Assembly (NCBI GenBank): GCA_002363385.1
Contig: DEVL01000005.1
Span: forward strand, 274,453-338,452
Source of the DNA: Stenotrophomonas maltophilia
GTDB taxonomy: Bacteria; Pseudomonadota; Gammaproteobacteria; Xanthomonadales; Xanthomonadaceae
Reading direction: 5' to 3'
Length of the DNA stretch: 64,000 nt
Shown: positions 58,452 through 64,000 of the stretch, one piece after another
How the letters are laid out: every line of letters begins with the position of its first letter
Numbering within the stretch: position 1 is the stretch's first letter
The notes under the pieces: model-generated
What the model was told of the DNA's origin: nothing
What the model saw: only the letters and a program-made list of their open reading frames with translations
Databases searched by the model: none
Program-made: the position numbers and the translations under genes

Positions 58452-60572
58452 ATGCCCAAGCTGCGTCGCCCCACCCTGATGCTCGCCATTGCCGCCAGCC
58501 TGTCGCTGGGCCTGGCCGCCTGCGACCGCGAGGCCACCGCGCCGGCCGCCGCCGCGCCCGAGACCGCCCCGGCCGAACCGGCCGCACCCAAGCCGCAGCT
58601 GGGCAGTTTCGGTTTCGACGCCGCCGGCATGGACCGCAGCGTTGCCGCCGGCGATGACTTCTTCGGCTTCGCCAACGGTACCTGGGTCAAGAACACCGAA
58701 ATTCCGGCCGACCGCTCCAGCTACGGCAGCTTCAACGTCATCGCCGAGAAAACCCTGGCCGACACCCGCGCGATCCTCGAAGGTGCCGCCGCCGATACCA
58801 AGGCCGAGGGCGAGACCAAGCTGATCGGCGACTACTACGCCGCCTTCATGGATGAGGCGGGCATCGAGTCGCGCGGCGCCGCCCCGGTCAAGCCGGAGCT
58901 GGACGCCATCGCCGGGATTGGCGACAAGGCCGCGTTGGCCACCGCGCTGGGCGGCACCCTGCGTGCCGACGTGGACCTGCTCAACGCCACCAACTTCTAC
59001 ACCGACCGCCTGTTCGGCGTGTGGGTCTCGGTGGACCTGCTGCAGCCGGACCGCACCGCGCCGTACCTGGTGCAGGGTGGCCTGGGCCTGCCGGACCGCG
59101 ACTTCTACCTGCAGGGCGGCCGCATGGCCGAGATCCGCAAGCAGTACCAGGCCTACATTGCCCAGGTGCTGCAGCTGGCCGGCGTCGCCGATCCCGCCGC
59201 CAAGGCGCAGCGCATCCTCGCGCTGGAGACCAAGATCGCCCAGGCGCACGCCACCCAGGAAGAGACCAACGACGTCGCCAAGGGCGCCAATGCCTGGAAG
59301 CAGGCCGATCTGAGCGCCAAGGCACCGGGCATGGACTGGAGCGCCTTCCTGGCGTCGGCCGGCCTGGATGCCCAGCAGGACTTCATCGTCTGGCAGCCCA
59401 AGGCCGTGGCCGGCATGTCGCGCTTGGTCGCGACCGAGCCGCTGGAGGTCTGGAAGGACTACCTGGCCTTCCATGCGCTGGACCGCGCCGCCCCGTACCT
59501 GCCCAAGTCGTTCGCCGATGCGCGCTTCGCTTTCCACGGCACCACGCTCAACGGCACGCCGCAGCAGAGTGAGCGCTGGAAGCGTGCGGTCGATGACAGC
59601 AACCATGCCGTCGGCGAAGCGATCGGCAAGCTGTACGTCGAGCGTCATTTCGACCCGGCCACCAAGGCGCGCGCGGATGAGATGGCCAAGAACATCATCG
59701 CTGCGTTCGCCAAGCGCATCGATGCATTGGCGTGGATGTCGCCGCAGACCAAGGCGCGCGCCAAGGCCAAGGTGGATGGCCTGACCGTCGGCATGGGTTA
59801 TCCGGACAAGTGGCGCGATTACACCGGCCTTGAGATCAAGCGCGATGACGCGCTGGGCAATGCCGAGCGTGCCGAGCTGTTCGAGTACCGCCGCAACATC
59901 GCCAAGCTGGGCAAGCCGGTGGATCACAGCGAGTGGGCGATGCTGCCGCAGACCATCAATGCGATGAACGTGCCGTTGGAAAACCGTCTGGTGTTCCCGG
60001 CCGCGATCCTGCAGCCGCCGTTCTTCGACGGGGCGGCCGATGATGCGGTGAACTATGGTGCGATCGGTGCGGTGATCGGTCATGAGATCAGCCACGGCTT
60101 CGACAATGCGGGTGCGTTGTTCGATGAGACGGGCAAGCTGCAGAACTGGTGGACGGCGGAGGATCTGAAGAAGTTCGATGCGGCCGGTGATGCGCTGGCG
60201 GCGCAGTTCAGCAGCTACAGTCCGTTCCCGGGGGTGTCGGTGAATGGCCGGTTGACGCTGGGCGAGAACATTGCGGACGTGGCAGGTTTGTCGACAGCTT
60301 ACGATGCGTATCAGTTGTCGTTGCAGGGCAAGCCGGGGCAGACGCTGGAGGGCTTTACGCCGGATCAGCGGTTCTTCCTGGGCTTTGCGCAGGCGTGGCG
60401 GAGCAAGGCGCGTGAGCAGGCGTTGCGTAATTCGCTGTTGACGAATGTGCATGCGCCGGGGCAGTTCCGTGCGTTGACGGTGCGCAATCTGGATGCGTGG
60501 TATCCGGCCTTCGAGGTGAAGGAAGGTCAGAAGCTGTATCTGGCGCCGGAGAAGCGGGTCAAGGTGTGGTGA
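58452..60572 (+). CDS. M13-family metallopeptidase lipoprotein (PepO/neprilysin-like)
   Basis: 706 residues from ATG 58452. Lipoprotein signal ending LGLAAC, then an Ala/Pro-rich linker and the M13 fold beginning AAGDDFFGFANGTWV. Zinc ligands HEISH (544-548) and E605 (ENIADVAG), with NALNAF-type substrate motif represented by QTINAMNVP. It cleaves oligopeptides in the envelope. In the last third (from about 60040) codons end mostly in G or T instead of C, a visible change within one gene. Followed by a strong terminator. Confidence 0.93.
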   Translation: MPKLRRPTLMLAIAASLSLGLAACDREATAPAAAAPETAPAEPAAPKPQLGSFGFDAAGMDRSVAAGDDFFGFANGTWVKNTEIPADRSSYGSFNVIAEKTLADTRAILEGAAADTKAEGETKLIGDYYAAFMDEAGIESRGAAPVKPELDAIAGIGDKAALATALGGTLRADVDLLNATNFYTDRLFGVWVSVDLLQPDRTAPYLVQGGLGLPDRDFYLQGGRMAEIRKQYQAYIAQVLQLAGVADPAAKAQRILALETKIAQAHATQEETNDVAKGANAWKQADLSAKAPGMDWSAFLASAGLDAQQDFIVWQPKAVAGMSRLVATEPLEVWKDYLAFHALDRAAPYLPKSFADARFAFHGTTLNGTPQQSERWKRAVDDSNHAVGEAIGKLYVERHFDPATKARADEMAKNIIAAFAKRIDALAWMSPQTKARAKAKVDGLTVGMGYPDKWRDYTGLEIKRDDALGNAERAELFEYRRNIAKLGKPVDHSEWAMLPQTINAMNVPLENRLVFPAAILQPPFFDGAADDAVNYGAIGAVIGHEISHGFDNAGALFDETGKLQNWWTAEDLKKFDAAGDALAAQFSSYSPFPGVSVNGRLTLGENIADVAGLSTAYDAYQLSLQGKPGQTLEGFTPDQRFFLGFAQAWRSKAREQALRNSLLTNVHAPGQFRALTVRNLDAWYPAFEVKEGQKLYLAPEKRVKVW

Positions 60573-60604
60573 GGCGTTTCAGTGCGTTTTGCTGAGATGA
60601 AAGA

Positions 60605-60631
60605 ACGGGCGCTTCGGCGCCCGTTTTTTTT
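60605..60631 (+). terminator. Rho-independent terminator after the M13 peptidase
   Basis: ACGGGCGC-TTCG-GCGCCCGT, a perfect 8-bp stem with a UUCG tetraloop, then at least seven T. Confidence 0.96.
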
Positions 60632-60642
60632 CGTAGAGCCAC

Positions 60643-60682
60643 AGAGCTTTAGAGCTTTAGAGCTGCAGAGCTGCAGAGCTGG
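60643..60682 (+). repeat. 8-bp tandem repeat, five units
   Basis: AGAGCTTT twice, AGAGCTGC twice, then AGAGCTGG. The unit length matches the second array at 61059-61098. Not coding. Confidence 0.85.
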
Positions 60683-60724
60683 AGCAGAGCAACGGCTGGG
60701 GTTTGCGGCTTCTCTGAGCTGGGC

Positions 60725-60824
60725 GGGCATGGGTGGGGTGTCGGGACCCGCTGCAAGTACGTCCATGTAAGCTCGTATGCCGCCATCCATGGCGGCATAC
60801 GGTCCCGCCACCCCACCCATGCCC
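60725..60824 (-). repeat. Long palindromic repeat, copy B (100 bp, inverted)
   Basis: Outer 24-base arms GGGCATGGGTGGGGTGTCGG... and its complement at 60801-60824 differ at one position. The inner hairpin is GTATGCCGCCAT-GG-ATGGCGGCATAC (60775-60800 on the minus strand), then GAGCTTACATGGACGTACTT and GCAGCGGGTCCC. It is inverted relative to copy C, 430 bases away. Confidence 0.88.
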
Positions 60825-60849
60825 ACCCTTTGACAATGGGCTGGTCCGC

Positions 60850-61240
60850 AAGGGAAAAGCGGTCCCCGGCTCCGCGGCTGTGGCAGTGATTGGGTTTGTT
60901 TCGCTGGCCCGCTTCGATCTGTAGCTTTGCTACTCGGCTTCGTGGAGCAACACAGTGCCGCTCTGCTGCTGCGCTGTGCTCTGCCGCTCAGCTTTGCTGC
61001 TCGCGCTCTACTGCTCGCGCTTTGTTGCACCGCACTTCTGCAGTTCTGTGCTGCTTCGCTGTTTAGCTGTTTAGCTGTTTAGCTGTTTAGCTGTCTAGCA
61101 TCGCCGCGCTGATCCACTGGTTGGCACTGCTACTGAGTCTGCCTCTTACCGCTACTGCTCCGCGTTCCTGCAGCACTGCGATTCCGCGTTGCCGCTCAGC
61201 TCCGCTTACTGGCTTTTGACCTCAGCATGGCCGCCAGCCA
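60850..61240. other. Low-complexity GCT/CTG-rich gap without a gene
   Basis: Between repeats B and C the sequence is dominated by GCT, TGCT and CTG runs with lower GC than the surroundings. Every frame is broken or short. It contains the CTGTTTAG array; otherwise I see no gene, promoter or RNA structure that I can support. Confidence 0.7.
61059..61098 (+). repeat. 8-bp tandem repeat CTGTTTAG, five units
   Basis: Four exact CTGTTTAG units and a fifth CTGTCTAG. Likely a slippage-prone array inside the low-complexity gap. Confidence 0.93.
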
Positions 61241-61253
61241 ATTGTCGGGGGGC

Positions 61254-61350
61254 GGGCACGTGCAGGCTGGAGGGACCGTATGCCGCCATGGATGGCGGCA
61301 TTCGAGCTTACATGGACGTACTTGCAGCGGGTCCCGGAAGCCTGTGCGTG
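61254..61350 (+). repeat. Long palindromic repeat, copy C (97 bp)
   Basis: Core GGGACCGTATGCCGCCATGG, then ATGGCGGCATTCGAGCTTAC and ATGGACGTACTTGCAGCGGG ending TCCC; near-identical to copy B read in reverse and homologous to the ends of copy A. Outer arms (GCACGTGCAGGCT / AGCCTGTGCGTGC) are less perfect. Confidence 0.86.
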
Positions 61351-61382
61351 CTCGACCCAGCCAGCGCAACGGTGCACTCGTG

Positions 61383-61408
61383 AGTACCGACCAACGGTCG
61401 GTACCTAC
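61383..61408 (-). repeat. SMAG/REP palindrome (GTAG end at 61408)
   Basis: On the minus strand GTAGGTACCGACC-GTT-GGTCGGTACTC. It lies immediately beyond the 3' end of the MpaB-like gene and beside long repeat C. Confidence 0.85.
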
Positions 61409-61412
61409 CGCG

Positions 61413-62330
61413 TTAACTCCAATCAGCAAGCACGCTGGCAGGAACGCCCATCCGCGTGCACGCCCGCGTCGCCAGGCCATCCTGCAGTGCACGCCGGAAC
61501 AGCGGTGCCATGCCCTTCAGCACCACGGCAGACGCCCGTGATTGCGCACGTTGCATCGGCGTGCGCTCGATCATCGTCGTCGCCCAGTCCGGCAACAACG
61601 CCGCGCCCGCACCGAGGAACAGCTCACGTGACAACCCCGCCATCGGCACCGGCAGGCGGATGCCGGACAGCACCTCCAGCACCTCGCGCGAGCGCGCATC
61701 GAACAGCAGCGCCGATTGCTGGTGTGCGAAATACGCGTCCACCTCCGTTTCCGACGCCGGTACATCGGTGGCGCCGAGTGCTTCAGCCACGCGCTTGTAC
61801 TCGCGGTAATACTGATCGGCGACCGCCGTGGGCACATCGCGGCAATACCGCCGGCAGCCTTGCAGGAAGCCGTAGGCCTCGGTGACATGCACCCAGGTCA
61901 GCAGCGCGGGATCGTCGGCGGAATACGCGCGGCCGTCGGCTGTGTGCCCCCGCACCTGGGCGTGGATGCGGGTCACCTTGGCGATCAGCGCCTCGACTTC
62001 CGCCGTCGGTGCATAGGTAGTGCCGGCGACAAACGCGGTGGTGCGGCGCAGGCGGCCGACCAGGTCAGCACGGAAGTTGGAATGGTCGTATACACCGGCC
62101 AAAGCCAGTGGATGCAGGGTCTGCAGCATCAGGGCGCACAGGCCGCCGGCGAGCATCCCGGGGAATTCGGAGTGCACGCGCCAGGTGATGCTGTCCGGGC
62201 CGAACCAGCCGGGGTCGCCCAAAGGATGGTCGTAATCGATCCCGCTCTGGCCGCGGGGAAAAGCACCCAGCACCCAGCGGCGGATCGGGGCGGTGGCGGG
62301 GCGGGCAAGCGAACGCAACAGGGAGGACAT
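61413..62330 (-). CDS. Oxygenase MpaB-family protein (DUF2236)
   Basis: 305 residues from ATG 62328-62330; a TTG 16 codons upstream is less likely. SEFPGMLAGGLCALMLQTLHP, LAGVYDHSNFRADLVGRLRRT, TRIHAQVRGH, LTWVHVTEAYGFLQG and LPVPMAGLSRELFLGAGAALLP are typical of the DUF2236/rubber-oxygenase-like helical family that binds haem. The HxxVxG and WVHVTE motifs supply candidate ligand residues. Substrate unknown. Coding strand shifts to G/T-rich near its 3' end. Confidence 0.86.
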   Translation of the reverse strand: MSSLLRSLARPATAPIRRWVLGAFPRGQSGIDYDHPLGDPGWFGPDSITWRVHSEFPGMLAGGLCALMLQTLHPLALAGVYDHSNFRADLVGRLRRTTAFVAGTTYAPTAEVEALIAKVTRIHAQVRGHTADGRAYSADDPALLTWVHVTEAYGFLQGCRRYCRDVPTAVADQYYREYKRVAEALGATDVPASETEVDAYFAHQQSALLFDARSREVLEVLSGIRLPVPMAGLSRELFLGAGAALLPDWATTMIERTPMQRAQSRASAVVLKGMAPLFRRALQDGLATRACTRMGVPASVLADWS

Positions 62331-62563
62331 CAGCAGTACCGAGGCGGAGCGGACCGGCGTTTCGCGCGGATGCGTCAATTCTGCGTGATACCTGCAGGGC
62401 TGGCGAGGACCTTGCCCAACAGGGGGCCGTCGATGTGCATGTGCAGCATGGAAAGGACCGTCTGGCGCCTATTTACCCCGCCATTTACGTGCCGCAGTGC
62501 GCAAATCCGCTGCGAGTTTGCCCATTCAGGCAGGAATGACGCCGGATCTTTGCGCTTTGCCCA

Positions 62564-62591
62564 TTGCCAAGCGCGGTGAAAGTGCTAGAAC
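62564..62591 (+). promoter_or_regulatory. Candidate sigma70 promoter for the 62648 gene
   Basis: TTGCCA (62564-62569), 16-base spacer, TAGAAC (62586-62591). It is in the 317-base divergent region (62331-62647), in which I see nothing else. Confidence 0.35.
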
Positions 62592-62647
62592 TGGACGTGC
62601 CACAACGTCGTCCAATGCGCTGCCGCACGTTCCAGAAGGAGCTCGTC

Positions 62648-63262
62648 ATGATCGCTTTGTTCAAAGGTTTGGGTCTGCTGTTGCAGGACAACGAGCTGTA
62701 CAGCAGCCCGTTCGAAAAACAGGTCGCGCATTGGCGTAACAAGAGTGAACAGCAGATCCGCGAGGAAGTCGCGGTGCTCGCCAAGGCCAAGGGCCAGTGG
62801 TTGATGGCCTCGATCGTCGGCTGGCAGGCGTCCTCGCTGCTCATCCTCGGCCTGATCAGCAATTATCTGTGGAAGGATGACTTCCATATCACATTCACCC
62901 GCGTGGTGATCGTGTTCGGCTCATGGGTGTCGATCCTGTTCGTGATCTGGTTCATGGCCAACATGTTCGATCACACCGCCGGCTTCGAGCGCTGGATGAA
63001 GGCCTTCAACAGCCGCGCCCGTATCACCTCCGATGCAGACACGGTGGAGTGTGTCGCCGAAGCGCTGGACATGGCCCATCACTACCCGGAGGTGCTGGAC
63101 TACAAGCAGGCGGTGAGCGCCAAACGCGAGCTGCGCCACGAGGACATCCGCATCATGCGCGAGATCGGCCGGATGAAGCAGCACACCGAACTGGTCGGCC
63201 AGCTCAACCATGTCGGCGAGCAGCCCAACGGTACCAACCTGCATCTGCAACCGGCGTTCTGA
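62648..63262 (+). CDS. Membrane protein of unknown function, two TM segments
   Basis: 204 residues from ATG 62648 with AAGGAG seven bases upstream, a clear start. Short N-terminal cytosolic part (FEKQVAHWRNKSEQQIREEV), TM1 about 55-77 (MASIVGWQASSLLILGLISNYLW), TM2 about 88-110 (VVIVFGSWVSILFVIWFMAN), then a soluble tail with helical charged segments (HYPEVLDYKQAVSAKREL, RIMREIGRMKQH). No family recognised. Confidence 0.85.
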   Translation: MIALFKGLGLLLQDNELYSSPFEKQVAHWRNKSEQQIREEVAVLAKAKGQWLMASIVGWQASSLLILGLISNYLWKDDFHITFTRVVIVFGSWVSILFVIWFMANMFDHTAGFERWMKAFNSRARITSDADTVECVAEALDMAHHYPEVLDYKQAVSAKRELRHEDIRIMREIGRMKQHTELVGQLNHVGEQPNGTNLHLQPAF

Positions 63263-63289
63263 CCCTATCGAAATGAGGGGGGAGCCACG

Positions 63290-63317
63290 ATGCCACCGTG
63301 ATCACTCACGGTGGCAT
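63290..63317. terminator. Bidirectional terminator overlapping a coding end
   Basis: ATGCCACCGTG-ATCACT-CACGGTGGCAT, perfect 11-bp stem followed by TGTTCTTTCT on the plus strand. The minus-strand lipoprotein gene stops at 63302, inside the loop, so its last codons lie in the right arm. Confidence 0.85.
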
Positions 63318-63646
63318 TGTTCTTTCTGGACCGCGCTGACGCAGTGCTTGAAGCCGGCTGGCAGCCCGGCCATCTGCTCGGTCTTGCCTACCGCCACCGC
63401 CAACCGGTGCAGCGGCGGATAGGGGCAGTCGGTGTCCTTCTTGCAGCGCGCATCCAGCACCAGGTAATGGCAGTGGCCGCTGCTGCTGGCGATGCAGTCG
63501 AAGTTGGCCACGCCGTTGTCGACCGTGGTTTTGCTGTACAGCGTATCCACGCCGTTGGCGCGGATGCGGGTGACGGAGGTGTTGCTCGATTGCTGGCACG
63601 CCGCCAGCATCAACACGCAGACACTGGCGACAACGGTGATACGCAT
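63302..63646 (-). CDS. Small cysteine-rich lipoprotein
   Basis: 114 residues. Signal with lipobox LAAC (MRITVVASVCVLMLAAC), then a short exported domain with five further cysteines (FDCIAS, GHCHYL, ARCKK, TDCPYP, KHC/EQC region), probably paired as disulfides. VTRIRANGVDTLYSKTTVDN suggests a beta-rich fold. No family recognised. Coding end overlaps a terminator hairpin. Separated by 28 bases from the upstream LytTR gene. Confidence 0.8.
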   Translation of the reverse strand: MRITVVASVCVLMLAACQQSSNTSVTRIRANGVDTLYSKTTVDNGVANFDCIASSSGHCHYLVLDARCKKDTDCPYPPLHRLAVAVGKTEQMAGLPAGFKHCVSAVQKEQCHRE

Positions 63647-63674
63647 GGCAGGCTCCAGACGAAAAGAAGGTGTG

Positions 63675-64000
63675 TTACATCCCGCGGAACAGGCTCATGA
63701 AGGGCTGGCTGACGTTGAGCACTTCGGTGCGATGCTTCAATCGCAGCTGGCCGCGGCCGGTGTCATCGCGGGTGACCGCGGCGACTGCCTTCATGTTCAC
63801 GATGGTGGAGCGGTGGATCTGGCGGAACCGTTGTGGATCGAGTGCGTCGAGCAGCTCGCGCAGCGAGGTCCGCAGCAGGCTTTCACCCTGCTCGGTGACC
63901 ACCGTGGTGTATTTGCTGTCGGCACGGAAGTAGATCACGTCTTCGAGCATGATCAGCTGCGTGTCGCGTCCGTTGCTGGCGGTGATCCAGGCCAGTGGCG
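63675..64000 (-). CDS. LytTR-domain response regulator, N-terminus beyond window
   Basis: The frame is open from the stop at 63675 to the window edge; 107 residues visible. They form a complete LytTR DNA-binding domain: LEDVIYFRADSKYTTVVTEQ, SLLRTSLRELLDALDPQRF, QIHRSTIVNMKAV (the HRS-x-IVN signature) and GRGQLRLKHRTEVLNVSQPF. LytTR domains in such proteins normally follow a receiver domain, which would lie to the right. AlgR/LytR-type regulators control exopolysaccharide or motility functions. Confidence 0.9.
   Translation of the reverse strand, partial: PLAWITASNGRDTQLIMLEDVIYFRADSKYTTVVTEQGESLLRTSLRELLDALDPQRFRQIHRSTIVNMKAVAAVTRDDTGRGQLRLKHRTEVLNVSQPFMSLFRGM

Noticed and set aside
60582..60770. 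62-codon plus-strand frame after the M13 gene
   Set aside because: It runs through the terminator, the 8-bp array and repeat B; no ribosome site or conserved pattern.
61059..61098. CRISPR-like array
   Set aside because: Direct 8-bp repeats with no spacers and no cas genes.

Overview
The window is about 64 kb of GC-rich, gene-dense chromosome from a Gram-negative bacterium, most likely a Stenotrophomonas or close Xanthomonadaceae relative. The evidence is the run of families typical of that group (several TonB-dependent receptors, DUF3247, DUF3016, fabA-fabB, a periplasmic msrB-dipZ-msrA set) and about ten short palindromes that begin with GTAG, the hallmark of the Stenotrophomonas SMAG/REP family. 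I see no rRNA, tRNA, CRISPR array, insertion sequence or prophage.

Layout. 1-3.5 kb: end of tyrosine/homogentisate catabolism (maiA, fumarylacetoacetase) and the RNA helicase rhlE. 3.6-12.5 kb: a haem/haemoglobin-type TonB receptor with an EF-hand protein, then an M14 peptidase with a second TonB receptor. 12.6-13.7 kb: queD and a phasin. 13.7-18.7 kb: an unusual asparagine-synthase-like ligase behind an outer-membrane barrel, divergent from an RstAB-like two-component system. 18.7-24.1 kb: a second two-component system divergent from msrB-dipZ-msrA, a periplasmic methionine-sulfoxide repair operon. 24.2-27.4 kb: MocR-type regulator, bioD, free-Met-sulfoxide reductase and a TfoX-C protein. 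27.4-30.4 kb: cobC divergent from a cobalamin riboswitch and btuB. 30.4-35.2 kb: gph, a LysR with a divergent NAD(P)-binding/MBL pair, a long palindromic repeat and dinB. 35.4-40.5 kb: fabA-fabB, then an overlapping rsmC-rsuA-HAD chain. 40.5-46.6 kb: hybrid kinase, DUF3016, alr-dadA with divergent Lrp, and a glutamine-rich microprotein. 46.7-53.3 kb: a second msrB, motAB, small conserved proteins and a Na+/H+ antiporter. 53.4-60.6 kb: a LigB-type dioxygenase with divergent LysR, a PAS/EAL c-di-GMP phosphodiesterase and an M13 peptidase. 60.6-61.4 kb: a repeat-rich gap. 61.4-64 kb: an MpaB-like protein, a membrane protein, a lipoprotein and a truncated LytTR regulator.

Themes. Oxidised-methionine repair is over-represented: periplasmic MsrA/MsrB fed by DipZ, free-Met-(R)-SO reductase and cytosolic MsrB. 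Nutrient import is another theme (two TonB receptors plus BtuB).

The least ordinary features are: (i) a dispersed hairpin repeat in three copies, whose arms change in compensating fashion and whose flanks carry a strand-composition bias that follows repeat orientation; (ii) an asparagine-synthase-like protein whose glutaminase nucleophile is replaced by serine, transcribed with an outer-membrane protein and facing a sensor-regulator pair; (iii) a 56-residue, roughly 43% glutamine protein; and (iv) two genes with a -10 box six bases before ATG, suggesting leaderless mRNAs.
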